The notes: generated from the letters alone by a model not told the origin. DNA of 64,000 nucleotides from Novosphingobium album (ex Liu et al. 2023) (GCF_029076845.1 NZ_JARESE010000012.1:1-64000), one strand, 5' to 3'. Shown: positions 41,428 through 50,866, counted from the first letter of the stretch. Numbers and translations are program-made.

Positions 41428-44217
41428 TCAGAACTTGTAGCCGACCCCGGCCATGTAAGTCGTGCCGCTCTGGGTCTGGTTGTAAAGATAGCGGTTCTGG
41501 CCCCAGAACTGCGTGTCCTTCTGGTTGGTCAGGTTGATCGCGTTCAGCGTAAGCTGAAGCTGCTCGGTAAGGTTCACGAAGGCGGCGGCGTCAAGGTAGG
41601 TGCTCCCCTCGAAGCCACGCGTGCTCGCGCTCATCACGTCGTCGCTGCGCCCGGTGTACCAGCGGGTGCGGTGGCTGAGCGAGCCGCGCAGGCCCCAAAG
41701 CTCGTTTTCGTAATAGAGCGTGGCATTGTAGCTGGTCTTCGATATGCCGGTGATCGCCTTGTCGGCATCCACATAAGTGAAGTTCGCCACCACGCCCAGG
41801 TCATCGAAGGGTTTGGGCAGGAACGAGAACTGGGCCTGCGCCGCCAGTTCCACGCCGGTCACGCTCTTGGTGCCGGGCACGTTCACCGGCATGTCGAATT
41901 CCTTGACGATGGTATCGGCCGTCGCGCCCGGAATGGTGGTGTACGGCACGCCGGTCTCGCTGAACGGAATGTTCTCGAGCGTCTGCGAGCCGATGAAGTT
42001 CTTGATCCACTTGTGGAACACGCTTGCCGAAAGCAGGCCGACCTTGCCGAAATAGTATTCCACCGACAGGTCGAGCGTGGTGTCCTTGTAAGGCTTGAGG
42101 TTGGGATTGCCGCGCGACGCGGTGATCTCGCCCGAATCCGAATCCTGGAAGGCGCTGCCCTTGGCCGCGATCGAACCGATCCCCGGACGGTTCAGGTTCT
42201 GCGTGGCGGCAAAGCGCAGCAGCAGTTCCGGCGTCATTTCCAGCACTGCGTTCATCGCCGGCAGCACGCCCGAATAGCTGCCGCTCACGTCGGTCGTGCC
42301 GAGATAAGCATAGCTGTCGCCCTGGATCCAGCCGGTGCTGTGGGTATCGGTATGATAACCGCGCAGGCCAAGGTTGCCACGGAAGCGCGATCCGAACAGC
42401 TCACTGTCCCAATCGAGCTGCAAGTAGCCCGAAACCGTCTCTTCCGTGGTGGTGTAGACGTTCTCGATGTCCTGCAAGGCGCCGCCTGTCCCGTCGATGT
42501 TGGGTTCGAGCCGGTGATACTCGTGGTACTTCGCGAAGCCCGCCGCGTAGTCGCCGATCAGCCACGAGCCGAAGCTGTTCGAGAACACCGAGGTGATGTC
42601 GCCCACGGCCGTGCCCCGGGTCTTGCTCCTGGTTCCGTTGACGTTGTCGTCATAGAACAGGTCGATGCCGTCCTGCTTGAAGCGGTGATAGGCGCCGCCG
42701 GCCCGCAGCGTCAGCGCGTCGGTCATCTCGTAATGCAGGTTCAGCGTGCCCTCGCGCAGCTCCGATTCGTTGTTGAAGCTGCGATAGTAGAACGAATCCA
42801 TCGCGTAATTGGCCGGATCGGTGGGGTCCCAGCCCGGATATTCGAACGAAGCCGACTGCCCGTCGGGGCCGTAGTTGGCGATCAGGTTGCCCTTGGCGCG
42901 CATGTAGAACTTGTCATCATAAGGCGTCTTGTAGGTCGATTTCTCGAAGCCGACGTGCGCGTCGATGGTGAGGCGGTCGGACGCGTCCCACTTGCCGGTC
43001 AGCACGCCCTGGTAGAAGCGGTTCTTGTTCAGCGAGCGGCGATGCTCGCTGCCGAAGGTGGTGCCGGTGACATCGGTCATCGTGGCATAGTTGCTGTCAT
43101 CCCATTCCAGGTCGTTGATGACCGAGGAGGTGCGGAAGATGGCGGGCCACACGCTGCCGGCGGCCGTATCGAACGCGACCGAGCCGGTGGACGCGAGCGG
43201 CCGGGTAGCCAGGTGCAGTTCGTCGCGATGGGTGGTGAACTGGCCGTACAGCGCATCGAGTGTCAGCAGCAGATTGTCCGCCGGCTGCCACTGCACCGCG
43301 CCGGTCAGGCCAAGCCGCTCCATCTTCGCGTTCCACGAGGAGATGCGGTTGCCATCGGCGAAATAGAGATCGCCGCTCAGGAATTTGGCCTGCTGCGCCG
43401 AAGTCAGGTGCGAGATGTCGAGGCCGTTGGCGACCAGGCCCTGCAAGGTCGACGCACTCGGGTTGACATAGTTATAGGTGTTGTGGCCCTGCTCGGTGGT
43501 CTCGCGCCGGCCATAGGCGACCGACAGCGCCACCCCGAACCTGTTGTCCCAGTTCTGGCTGTACATCGCGGCGATGCGCGGCTGCGCGTCCTTGGTGTAC
43601 TGGTTGGTGCCCAGCTTGGCCGATATCGCGCCCTTGCCGCCCAGCCCGTAATCGAACGGCTTGCCGGTGAACAGGCCGACCGTGCCGGCCATGCCGCCCT
43701 CGTTCTGGGCCGCCTGGAAGGTCTTCTCCACTTCCACGCGCGAGAACAGTTCCGACGCGAAGATATTGAAATCGAAGGCGCGGTCGCGCGTGCGCTGGCC
43801 CCGGCTGTCCTGCGCCGAATCGACGTTGCCCAGCACTTCCATGCCGTTGAGCTGCACGCGGGCGAAATCCGAACCGAGGCCCCGCAGCGATATGCGCCGG
43901 CCTTCACCACCTTCTCGGGTGATCTGCACGCCGGGCAGGCGCTGCAGCGATTCGGCCAGGTTCAGTTCCGGGAACTTCGCCATGTCCTCGGCGACGATCA
44001 CGTCCTTCTGGATGACCGAGTCTTTCTTGATGTTGCGCGCATCGCCCAGCGACTTCGCATAGCTGCCGATGACGATGATCTCTTCGGCCGGATTGCCGGA
44101 CGCCTCCTGCGCGAAAGCGGCGCGCGGCGTGGTGCCGGCGATCACCGCCGCAACGGTGGCCAGCAGAAAGCTCTTGAAGCTCGGGCGCATGGCCTGAGCG
44201 GGATATCGGTTGGTCAT
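41428..44217 (-). CDS. TonB-dependent receptor, Xanthomonas/Caulobacter type
   Basis: A 929-residue receptor with a signal peptide (AFA-QE near 36/37), a TonB box (EEIIVIGS, 45-52), a plug starting VIVAEDMAKFPELNLAESLQRLPGVQITREGGEGRRISLRGLG, and a barrel ending VGYKF. Receptors of this branch import large substrates such as glycans or complex lipids' breakdown products. The start is taken as ATG 44217 (ATG 44190 is possible). A GntR-type operator lies 16 bp upstream, linking it to the phosphonate/phospholipase set; the sulfotransferase-hydroxylase genes follow. Confidence 0.92.
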   Translation of the reverse strand: MTNRYPAQAMRPSFKSFLLATVAAVIAGTTPRAAFAQEASGNPAEEIIVIGSYAKSLGDARNIKKDSVIQKDVIVAEDMAKFPELNLAESLQRLPGVQITREGGEGRRISLRGLGSDFARVQLNGMEVLGNVDSAQDSRGQRTRDRAFDFNIFASELFSRVEVEKTFQAAQNEGGMAGTVGLFTGKPFDYGLGGKGAISAKLGTNQYTKDAQPRIAAMYSQNWDNRFGVALSVAYGRRETTEQGHNTYNYVNPSASTLQGLVANGLDISHLTSAQQAKFLSGDLYFADGNRISSWNAKMERLGLTGAVQWQPADNLLLTLDALYGQFTTHRDELHLATRPLASTGSVAFDTAAGSVWPAIFRTSSVINDLEWDDSNYATMTDVTGTTFGSEHRRSLNKNRFYQGVLTGKWDASDRLTIDAHVGFEKSTYKTPYDDKFYMRAKGNLIANYGPDGQSASFEYPGWDPTDPANYAMDSFYYRSFNNESELREGTLNLHYEMTDALTLRAGGAYHRFKQDGIDLFYDDNVNGTRSKTRGTAVGDITSVFSNSFGSWLIGDYAAGFAKYHEYHRLEPNIDGTGGALQDIENVYTTTEETVSGYLQLDWDSELFGSRFRGNLGLRGYHTDTHSTGWIQGDSYAYLGTTDVSGSYSGVLPAMNAVLEMTPELLLRFAATQNLNRPGIGSIAAKGSAFQDSDSGEITASRGNPNLKPYKDTTLDLSVEYYFGKVGLLSASVFHKWIKNFIGSQTLENIPFSETGVPYTTIPGATADTIVKEFDMPVNVPGTKSVTGVELAAQAQFSFLPKPFDDLGVVANFTYVDADKAITGISKTSYNATLYYENELWGLRGSLSHRTRWYTGRSDDVMSASTRGFEGSTYLDAAAFVNLTEQLQLTLNAINLTNQKDTQFWGQNRYLYNQTQSGTTYMAGVGYKF

Positions 44218-44232
44218 TGGGTGCCCCCGCAC

Positions 44233-44250
44233 AATTGGTATGGACCAATT
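44233..44250. promoter_or_regulatory. GntR-type operator before the TonB receptor
   Basis: AATTGGT-ATGG-ACCAATT, a perfect 7-bp inverted repeat with a 4-bp centre, directly upstream of the receptor start. TGGT-N4-ACCA is the known half-site pattern of HutC/PhnF-type GntR repressors, and a regulator of that type is encoded at 50867. Confidence 0.7.
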
Positions 44251-44475
44251 GCTTTAAGCAGCCTGTGGCGACATCTCCGTGACAATCGGAGCCGAAACAG
44301 AATCCCGGCCGGATTTTCGCGCTGGCGGCCGCAAAGAGCGTCCACTCCATCCACTGCCGCCAAATCACGACGCGAAATCGCGCCATCCACGCCGGCCGGC
44401 AAGGCGCAATCGGCCAAGCAGGCCGCCGCCATCTTTCCTTTCCGCCTCCCGCCCGTCACCGGAACGCCATATCCA

Positions 44476-44487
44476 TGGTCTATACCA
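44476..44487. promoter_or_regulatory. GntR-type operator before phospholipase C 1
   Basis: TGGT-CTAT-ACCA, 88 bp before the phospholipase ATG. Same TGGT-N4-ACCA architecture as the sites at 44233, 50073 and 54855. Confidence 0.65.
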
Positions 44488-44575
44488 CAGTGGCACGACA
44501 GAGGGATGACTGGCGGCGCTGCGCGCGCGGCGCATCCCCCGGCCGGGCGCATCATTTGCGATCAGGAAGACGGCC

Positions 44576-46687
44576 ATGGTGACAATGCAGGATCGCCGCA
44601 GTTTCATCCGCACCATGATGGCGACGGCGGGCGCCGCGGCGGCGCTCACCCCGGCCATCGCCCGCGCGCTGGAGATCCCCGCCGATCGCCGGACGGGCAC
44701 CTTGCACGATGTCGCCCATGTCGTCATCCTCACGCAGGAGAACCGCTCGTTCGATCACTATTTCGGCACGATGCGCGGCGTCAGGGGCTATGGCGATCGC
44801 TTCGCGATTCCCGCGCCGCCGCTGCCCGCCGCGCCGGATCGCACGGTCCTGCTGCAGCCCAATGAGCATCCCGGCGCCGCGCCCGCGCTGATCGCGCCCT
44901 TCCGGCTCGATACCTCGGTGGATTTCCGCCTCTATCGCCCGCTCGGCACGCCGCACGGCTTCGTCGACAGCCAGGCGGCGTGGGACAACGGCCGGATGGG
45001 CGCCTGGCCGCATTCCAAGCACAACCACGCGATGGCGCATTTCACGCGCGAGGATCTGCCGTTCCAGTATGCCCTTGCCGAAGCCTTCACCCTTTGCGAC
45101 GCCTATCACTGCGCCTTGCACCTGTGCACCAATCCCAACCGGCTCTACATCTGGACCGGAACGCACGATCCGCTGGCCCGGGGCAACGGCCCTGCGATCG
45201 ATAACGGCTATGACACGCTGGATGCCGACCCGCGCGGCCACGGCGGCTATCGCTGGACGACTTATCCCGAACGGCTGATGGCCGCCGGCATCGGCTTCCA
45301 GATCTATCAGGACATGGCCGACAATTTCAGCGACAACCCGGTGGTCGGCTTCCAGCGCTATCGCAAGGCGCATAGCGCCTCGGCGGCGGCCGAGGCCCTG
45401 CTCGCGCGGCGCACGATCACCACCCGCTCGCTTGACGACTTGCGGCAGGACGTGATGGCAAGGCGGCTGCCGGAGGTATCGTGGATCGTCGCGCCCACGG
45501 CGGCGTCGGAGCATCCGAGCGTTTCCACACCGCTCCAGGGGGCGGACTACGCGGCGCGCGTGCTCGATGCGCTGACCGCCAATCCCGAAGTCTGGGCGCG
45601 CACGGTGCTGCTGATCAATTTCGACGAGAACGACGGCCTGTTCGACCATGTGCCGCCGCCCGCCCCTCCCGCCCGCATATCGGGGCGCGCGCTGGGCGCC
45701 ACCAGCATCCCGGCCGATGACGAGTATCACATCCATTCGCAGGCGGCCGAAGACGCTGCCTATCTGGACCGGCCCTATGGCCTTGGTCCCCGCGTGCCGC
45801 TTTACGTCGTCTCGCCGTGGAGCAAGGGCGGGCATGTCGCGTCCGAGGTCTTCGACCACACCAGCATCCTGCGCTTCCTCGAAGCGCGCTTCGGCGTGCA
45901 TGAGCCGAACATCAGCGCCTGGCGGCGCGCGGTGTGCGGCGACCTGACCTCGTGCTTCGATTTCAGCGCGGCCGATACGGTCGATTTCATGGCGGCGCTG
46001 CCCGCCACCGCCGCCCTGTCGGAGCGCGCGGCCCGGCTGGAGGAAATCAGGCCGCCGCTGCCCGATCAGGCCCGCGCCCCGGTGCAGGAAACCGGCCTGC
46101 GGCGCCGGCGGGCGACGCCCTATGATCTCGACGCCCGGCTGCGCGGCGAAGGCGCCGGCCGCGCCTTGCTGTTCGCCAACCATTCGGCCGGGCGCGCGGC
46201 GGTGTTCCATGTCTATGACGTGACCCGGCTGGACGCCGCACCCGCCCGCTATACCGTGGGCGCGGGCAAGCAACTGGCGCATCCGCTGCCGGTGGCCGGA
46301 AAGGACATGGACATCTTCGTGCTCGGCCCCAACGGCTTCCATCGGCGCCTGACCGGCAGGGGCGATATCTTTTCGGCCAACATCAAGGGCCGCGCGGGCA
46401 CGCGCGCCGCGCTGCGCGTCGAAAACCTCACCGCGACACCGCAGTCCATCGCCATGACCGACCGGGCCTATGGCGCCGCGCCCGAAGTGATCCGGCTGGC
46501 GAGCCGGGAAACGCGCAGCATCGCGATCGACCTCAAGGACAGCCATGGCTGGTATGATCGCCAGTTCGCGGCGGAAGGCCAGACCTGGCGCATCGCCGGC
46601 CATGTCGAGAATGGCAAGGCATCCTATTCGGACCCCGCAGCCGGCGGACCGGGGCCGCTGCGGCTGGCTTCGCCCACGCTGGAATAG
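44576..46687 (+). CDS. Tat-exported phospholipase C (phosphocholine-specific type)
   Basis: A 703-residue enzyme of the non-haemolytic/haemolytic PlcN/PlcH family. The twin-arginine signal DRRSFIRTMM is at residues 6-15, the catalytic phosphoesterase core has HVVILTQENRSFDHYFGTMRGVRG near 46-69 and FDENDGLFDHVPPP near 345, and two C-terminal DUF756-type repeats occupy about 510-700. Known members split phosphatidylcholine or sphingomyelin into diacylglycerol/ceramide and the phosphorylated head group outside the cytoplasm. ATG 44576 or 44585. Controlled, by inference, by the GntR site upstream. Confidence 0.93.
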   Translation: MVTMQDRRSFIRTMMATAGAAAALTPAIARALEIPADRRTGTLHDVAHVVILTQENRSFDHYFGTMRGVRGYGDRFAIPAPPLPAAPDRTVLLQPNEHPGAAPALIAPFRLDTSVDFRLYRPLGTPHGFVDSQAAWDNGRMGAWPHSKHNHAMAHFTREDLPFQYALAEAFTLCDAYHCALHLCTNPNRLYIWTGTHDPLARGNGPAIDNGYDTLDADPRGHGGYRWTTYPERLMAAGIGFQIYQDMADNFSDNPVVGFQRYRKAHSASAAAEALLARRTITTRSLDDLRQDVMARRLPEVSWIVAPTAASEHPSVSTPLQGADYAARVLDALTANPEVWARTVLLINFDENDGLFDHVPPPAPPARISGRALGATSIPADDEYHIHSQAAEDAAYLDRPYGLGPRVPLYVVSPWSKGGHVASEVFDHTSILRFLEARFGVHEPNISAWRRAVCGDLTSCFDFSAADTVDFMAALPATAALSERAARLEEIRPPLPDQARAPVQETGLRRRRATPYDLDARLRGEGAGRALLFANHSAGRAAVFHVYDVTRLDAAPARYTVGAGKQLAHPLPVAGKDMDIFVLGPNGFHRRLTGRGDIFSANIKGRAGTRAALRVENLTATPQSIAMTDRAYGAAPEVIRLASRETRSIAIDLKDSHGWYDRQFAAEGQTWRIAGHVENGKASYSDPAAGGPGPLRLASPTLE

Positions 46688-46799
46688 GTTCTGGCAAGCT
46701 TGCCGTCAGGGTACGCTCAGGTACCGTCACTGGTTACGACGGCAGTATCGCGCCTCATCATAGCTGTCTGGCGCGACGTTTGCTCATCCCATGTTAGGT

Positions 46800-47201
46800 T
46801 CATCGCGGGAATAACTCGACATGGGTTTCGGCGGTGCGGCCAAAATAAACCACGCGGCGGCCCAGGAAGGAAACGAGATAGCCAGCGCAGCCCGCTACCT
46901 TCACCTTCTCGCAGAAGGCCGCATAGCTGTAGTCGGCCTCGTTGGCCTGCGCCCAGCGGACATGCGATTCCACTCGGGCGATGTCGAACACTGCAGCGAC
47001 CGTGCTGGCAGAACGCGGCATAGCGAGTTCGACATTGCCGCCGTCCGGCAGATAAAAAGTCTGGCTATTGCGCCGATAATCGACCGTATAGCCTTCGAAG
47101 CCCGCGCCGACGAGTTGACCGATAATTTCGGGGAAGCTCAGGCTTCCGTCATGGGCGGCATCGAGGCAGGCCTTGGCAATGGCAATCCGTTCCGCATCCA
47201 T
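46800..47201 (-). CDS. DUF1398 family protein
   Basis: A 133-residue protein with the DUF1398 pattern: SFPEIIGQLVGAGFEGYTVDYRRNSQTFYLPDG at 22-54 and CAGYLVSFLGRRVVYFGRTAETHVELFP at the end. Function unknown in the family. It lies 38 bp behind the MarR gene on the same strand, so both are likely under the MarR operator. Confidence 0.8.
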   Translation of the reverse strand: MDAERIAIAKACLDAAHDGSLSFPEIIGQLVGAGFEGYTVDYRRNSQTFYLPDGGNVELAMPRSASTVAAVFDIARVESHVRWAQANEADYSYAAFCEKVKVAGCAGYLVSFLGRRVVYFGRTAETHVELFPR

Positions 47202-47239
47202 GCGCAGTTTCCTTTAACAGTGATATGGGGGGACAGAGG

Positions 47240-47692
47240 TCAGTCGACCGGCACGATCGACAGCCCGTTCTTGTGGATCAGAGTGTGCAGCAAGCCTCGC
47301 AGGCGTTCGTGCTCGTCACCGCTCAGGAAGGCGAAAAAAGCTGCGTCGTTCTCGTCGGCAAGCCCGGCAAGGATCGGCACCTTGTTCGCGCCCGCCACCG
47401 AAAGCGACAGGCTGTGACCGCGTTTGTCCTCGGGATTGCCGGTGCGTTCGATCAGGCCCTTCTCCAGCAGCCGGTCGGCCAGCTTGCTGATCGCTCCTTT
47501 GGTCATGCCCATCTTTCGGGCCAGAGCCGAAGGGGCGATGGCGCCGGTGCCATAGAGGCAGCGCAGCATCGCCCATTCCGCCACGGTCACGCCCTTGTCC
47601 CTCACTTTACGCGCGAACTCTTGCGACACGGCGTTCGAAACCATGCGGAGCAGATAGCCGGTATGACTGGTGAGGTCGGAGACGGCAGGCAT
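47240..47692 (-). CDS. MarR-family transcriptional regulator
   Basis: A 150-residue winged-helix regulator. The DNA-binding part at about 38-100 includes VAEWAMLRCLYGTGAIAPSALARKMGMTKGAISKLADRLLEKGLIERTGNPEDKRGHSLSL, with the wing at NPEDKRGH. It precedes the DUF1398 gene. A perfect 14-bp inverted repeat covers its promoter, indicating autoregulation. It is located between the two phospholipase genes but carries a different operator, so it is a separate unit. Confidence 0.92.
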   Translation of the reverse strand: MPAVSDLTSHTGYLLRMVSNAVSQEFARKVRDKGVTVAEWAMLRCLYGTGAIAPSALARKMGMTKGAISKLADRLLEKGLIERTGNPEDKRGHSLSLSVAGANKVPILAGLADENDAAFFAFLSGDEHERLRGLLHTLIHKNGLSIVPVD

Positions 47693-47706
47693 ATAAACTC
47701 CGATTC

Positions 47707-47746
47707 GTTGACTAGGAAACTATAACAAGTTTGTTTCCTAGTCAAC
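47707..47746. promoter_or_regulatory. MarR operator
   Basis: GTTGACTAGGAAAC at 47707-47720 and its perfect complement at 47733-47746, with a 12-bp centre. It lies 15 bp upstream of the MarR ATG. TTGACT and TATAGT on the minus strand lie in the same stretch and may be -35 and -10, which places the operator on the promoter. Confidence 0.75.
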
Positions 47747-47831
47747 CTCGTCTCTCTTCCGCTCCGCACCTTGCCTGATTTGGTCCGGACATGACGGGAC
47801 GCAGAGCGTGAAGGATGGCCCTGCGGCAATG

Positions 47832-47891
47832 TGGGGAGGTGGGCTGGTGCCGCAATGACATGCGCTCTTCCGCGCATTCCCAAACGGACTT
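47832..47891. repeat. Second copy of the dispersed palindrome (right half)
   Basis: This 60-bp stretch resembles the right half of the repeat at 7460-7610: GGGCTGG followed by a short variable piece, then ATGCG-TCTTCCGCGCATT and CCAAAC. The matching left half is absent. It abuts the stop of phospholipase C 2. Confidence 0.65.
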
Positions 47892-50009
47892 TTAGACGCG
47901 CATGACCCCTATCGCCGGGTCGGTGCGGCCGGGCCGGCCGTTCTCCACCTTGCCGGCATAGTGCCACAACGCCCCCTCGTCCGATCCCGGCGTGACCGAC
48001 AGGTCATACCAGTTGTCGCTCTTCGCCAGCCGCCACAAGTCGGCCACGGTCTCGCCGGGCGCAACGATCACTTCGCGGTTGCGCCCGGCCGGCGCGGGAT
48101 AGGCATCGCCAAGCGCGATATGGAAGGTGAGCGGTGCCGCGCCGCGATTTTCGAGCCGCAGTTCGGCCGCGTCCAGCTCCGGGCGATCGACCAGGCTGAC
48201 CCGATGGTGGGGCTCCTTGGCCAAGCTGCCCGCGAAGCGCCGCCAGAAGCCGTTGGGGCCATGCAGCGTCAGGTCGAAGCTATCGCCCTCCGCTTCCCAG
48301 ATATCGTCGATGCGCCCGCCGGCACCGATCGTGTAGTGGCGCGGCTCCATAAAGTCGCGATTGTCATGGACGGTCAGCACCGCGCCCGTCGCGCCCTGGT
48401 TGGCCATGGCCAGGACCAGGCGCCCATCGGCGTCCCGGTGGCTGTCGGCCGCGATGCGATAGGGCAGCGGCCGGTGCGCGCGCTGGCCGGGCATCTGCGC
48501 GGTCGGCGCTTGCCGCGCCGGGATCGCGTTGGCGGTGCCGGCCGCCGAGCGCGCGACACGCTCGCGAAAATCGTCGGTGTCGGGCAGCGACCGCGCGGGC
48601 GGCGATCGCCCGCCGGAAAAATCGAACGCCGATGTGAGATCACCGCAGACCGCACGGCGCCACGCGCTGATGTTCGGCTCGCGCACGCCGAAGCGCTTCT
48701 CCATGAACCGCAGGACCGAGGTATGGTCGAACAGTTCCGAGCAGACATGGCCGCCCCGGCTCCACGGCGAGACGATCACCGTGGGGGTGCGGATGCCCAG
48801 GCCGATCGGGTGCCGTTCGTCCCCCGCCTGGCCCGAGCCGCGATAGTCCTTGGCTTCACCGTCGAGCGGCACCGTGCTCTTGCCGCGATACGTGCCGACC
48901 GGCGGCACGGGTGGCGGCACATGATCGTAGAAGCCGCCCGCCTCGTCATAGTTGAGGATGAAGACGGTCCTGGCGAAGACATCGGGATTGTCGATCAGCG
49001 CCTCGACCAGCCGGGCGGTCACATGCTCGCCCCTGGAAGGCTCAGCCTTGGGATGCTCGGACAATTCGGCGGCGGTCACGATCCAGCTGATCTGCGGCAG
49101 GTTCCCGCTCTCGATATCGCGGCGGAACGCGGCGACAAGCTGCTCGCCGTCCGATCGCGTCCGGTCCTGGCCCCCGGCCTGTTCGCTGACCCACGACCGG
49201 CCCCGGCGATAGAGCTCGCTGTCCTTCGCGCAGGGCCGGAACGGCGCGAAGACCGAGAGCAGGTTGTCGCCGAAATTGTCGTATTCCTGATAAACCTTCC
49301 AGTCGATGCCGGCCGCCTGCAGCCGCTCGGCATAAGTGGTCCAGCCATAGGCCGCGGGATCGAGCGGCCTGTCCGTCGCCATGTCGGCGCTCGGCGTCTC
49401 GTCCTCGCCGTAATTGTGCATCTGCGGGTCGCCGCCGACCGTGCCGCCGCCGTTGCAGCCGGTGAACAGGTGCAGCCGGTTGGGGTAGGTCTGGGTCATC
49501 GTCGAGCAGTGATAGGCATCGCAGACGGTGAAGGCGTTGGCGAGCGCGTAGTAGAACGGCAAGTCACCGGGGCCGTAGTGGAGCATCCGGTTGTGCAGCT
49601 CTGCGGTATGGCCCCAGCGGTCATAGCGGCCGCGATGGAAGATGTGCATGTTCTCGACATGCGATTGATCGGCGCCATCGACCAGGAACGAGCGCGTCGT
49701 CCTGGAATCGCCGTGGAACGGCATGACATAGCCGTCGGGATGCTGCCCCGAAGGTTGCGACCACACGCTGCGCCCGCCCGGCAAGCGCAGCGGGCGCGGA
49801 TCGCCGAAGCCGCGCACGCCGTTCAACATGCCGAAATAATGATCGAACGACCGATTTTCCTGCATGTGGACGACGATATGCTCGACATCCCGGATCGATC
49901 CGGTCTTGCCGGCCGCCGGAATCGCGAGCGCGCGATCGATGATGCCGGACATCGCGATGGCCGGTCCCGCACTTGCCAGCCGCAGGAAATCGCGCCGGTT
50001 CCCATTCAT
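47892..50009 (-). CDS. Tat-exported phospholipase C, second copy
   Basis: A 705-residue paralogue of the enzyme at 44576. The twin-arginine signal (NRRDFLRLASAG) is at residues 4-15, the core has HIVVHMQENRSFDHYFGMLNGVRG and LNYDEAGGFYDHVPPP, and C-terminal repeats start near 510. It is closer in length to canonical PlcN/PlcH. ATG 50009 is preceded by GGGGAAG; GTG 50030 is less likely. It is divergent from the HD-domain gene with a shared GntR-type site, which argues that its released head group feeds the phosphonate pathway. Confidence 0.93.
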   Translation of the reverse strand: MNGNRRDFLRLASAGPAIAMSGIIDRALAIPAAGKTGSIRDVEHIVVHMQENRSFDHYFGMLNGVRGFGDPRPLRLPGGRSVWSQPSGQHPDGYVMPFHGDSRTTRSFLVDGADQSHVENMHIFHRGRYDRWGHTAELHNRMLHYGPGDLPFYYALANAFTVCDAYHCSTMTQTYPNRLHLFTGCNGGGTVGGDPQMHNYGEDETPSADMATDRPLDPAAYGWTTYAERLQAAGIDWKVYQEYDNFGDNLLSVFAPFRPCAKDSELYRRGRSWVSEQAGGQDRTRSDGEQLVAAFRRDIESGNLPQISWIVTAAELSEHPKAEPSRGEHVTARLVEALIDNPDVFARTVFILNYDEAGGFYDHVPPPVPPVGTYRGKSTVPLDGEAKDYRGSGQAGDERHPIGLGIRTPTVIVSPWSRGGHVCSELFDHTSVLRFMEKRFGVREPNISAWRRAVCGDLTSAFDFSGGRSPPARSLPDTDDFRERVARSAAGTANAIPARQAPTAQMPGQRAHRPLPYRIAADSHRDADGRLVLAMANQGATGAVLTVHDNRDFMEPRHYTIGAGGRIDDIWEAEGDSFDLTLHGPNGFWRRFAGSLAKEPHHRVSLVDRPELDAAELRLENRGAAPLTFHIALGDAYPAPAGRNREVIVAPGETVADLWRLAKSDNWYDLSVTPGSDEGALWHYAGKVENGRPGRTDPAIGVMRV

Positions 50010-50072
50010 GTCAGCGTCTTCCCCGCTCACCCCGTGAGCGCGACGTTTGGTTTCGCGCGCCAGTCATAAAAC

Positions 50073-50084
50073 TGGTATAGTCCA
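50073..50084. promoter_or_regulatory. GntR-type operator, phospholipase C 2/HD oxygenase promoter
   Basis: TGGT-ATAG-TCCA, one mismatch from TGGT-N4-ACCA. It lies in the divergent gap, 63 bp before the phospholipase start and about 100 bp before the HD gene. Confidence 0.55.
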
Positions 50085-50185
50085 AAATCGCCTACAGATT
50101 GATGACATCGCTGCAGGCGCAAAACGGGCGGGCCCGACCCGCCCTCTCCATCCCGGGGGCTATCCACGCGAGGCGCGACAAGCTG

Positions 50186-50734
50186 ATGAACATGACTGCT
50201 ATCGATAGAATTTTCTCTATTTTCCATGAGTTCGGCCATGTTCACTACGGCGAGGAGATCACCCAGATGGAACATATCGTGCAGGCGGCGCATCTCGCCC
50301 GGCTGGACGCGGCCCCCGATGCGCTGATCGCCGCTGCCTTGCTGCACGATATCGGCCAATTCCTCGACGACGCGGGCAATGCCGCCGAGCAGAGGGGCAT
50401 CGACGCGCGGCACGAAATTTCCGGCGCCGCTTATCTCGCGCCGCATTTCCCGCCAGCGGTGACCGAGCCGGTGCGATTGCACGTCGAAGCCAAGCGCTAT
50501 CTCTGCTCGGCCGAGCCGGGCTATCGCGATGCGCTCAGCCGCGCGTCGGAACTGAGCCTCAGGCTTCAGGGCGGGCCGCACAACCCGCAGGAAATGCGGG
50601 ATTTCCTCGCCGATCCCGCCGCGCCGGACGCGCTTCGCCTGCGCCGTTACGACGATCAGGGAAAGCGTCCGGGCTGGCAGGTTCCCGCGCTGGAAAGCTA
50701 CCGCCCCTTGCTGGAAGGGCTGCTGCTGCGCTGA
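50186..50734 (+). CDS. PhnZ-like HD-domain protein (phosphonate oxygenase family)
   Basis: A 182-residue HD-domain protein. The N-terminal FGHVHYGEEITQMEHIVQ carries Y21 and E24, equivalents of the substrate-gating Tyr and Glu of PhnZ, followed by the metal ligands H30 and LLHDIG (H54-D55). PhnZ and TmpB use a mixed-valent di-iron centre to cleave the C-P bond of 1-hydroxy-2-aminoethylphosphonates. The partner hydroxylase (PhnY/TmpA) is not in the window. The start was chosen by homology; TTG 50099 and ATG 50192 are alternatives. Confidence 0.82.
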   Translation: MNMTAIDRIFSIFHEFGHVHYGEEITQMEHIVQAAHLARLDAAPDALIAAALLHDIGQFLDDAGNAAEQRGIDARHEISGAAYLAPHFPPAVTEPVRLHVEAKRYLCSAEPGYRDALSRASELSLRLQGGPHNPQEMRDFLADPAAPDALRLRRYDDQGKRPGWQVPALESYRPLLEGLLLR

Positions 50735-50756
50735 CCCGACGCCAGCGGGGCGCAAG

Positions 50757-50791
50757 GGCGCGCGATCCGGCGCGCCTCGTCTCCCTTTTTT
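50757..50791 (+). terminator. Rho-independent terminator after the HD gene
   Basis: A 7-bp GC stem (GGCGCGC/GCGCGCC, loop 6 nt) at 50757-50776 is followed by a pyrimidine run ending in six T. It separates the HD gene from the GntR gene. Confidence 0.7.
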
Positions 50792-50866
50792 CCGCATTGA
50801 CCGTGCGGCGCGGGCGCTGCCAAGATGCCGGCGCCCGGCCATCCCATCCCTCTTGCTGGTTTAGCG

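Larger units (their letters stand above)
44218..44575. other. Divergent control region, TonB receptor/phospholipase C
   Basis: This 358-bp gap holds no gene that I can support. It contains two TGGT-N4-ACCA operators, one at each end (44233-44250 and 44476-44487), so both divergent transcripts can be controlled by the same repressor. The middle is AT-poor and shows no other obvious element. Confidence 0.6.

Noticed and set aside
41671..44865. A 1064-codon plus-strand frame through the TonB receptor and into the phospholipase
   Set aside because: It crosses a receptor, a control region and the start of another gene, and has no recognisable fold.
46692..46703. GGCAAGCTTGCC palindrome after phospholipase C 1
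   Set aside because: A 12-bp palindrome with no loop cannot form a terminator hairpin and has no T tract; likely chance.
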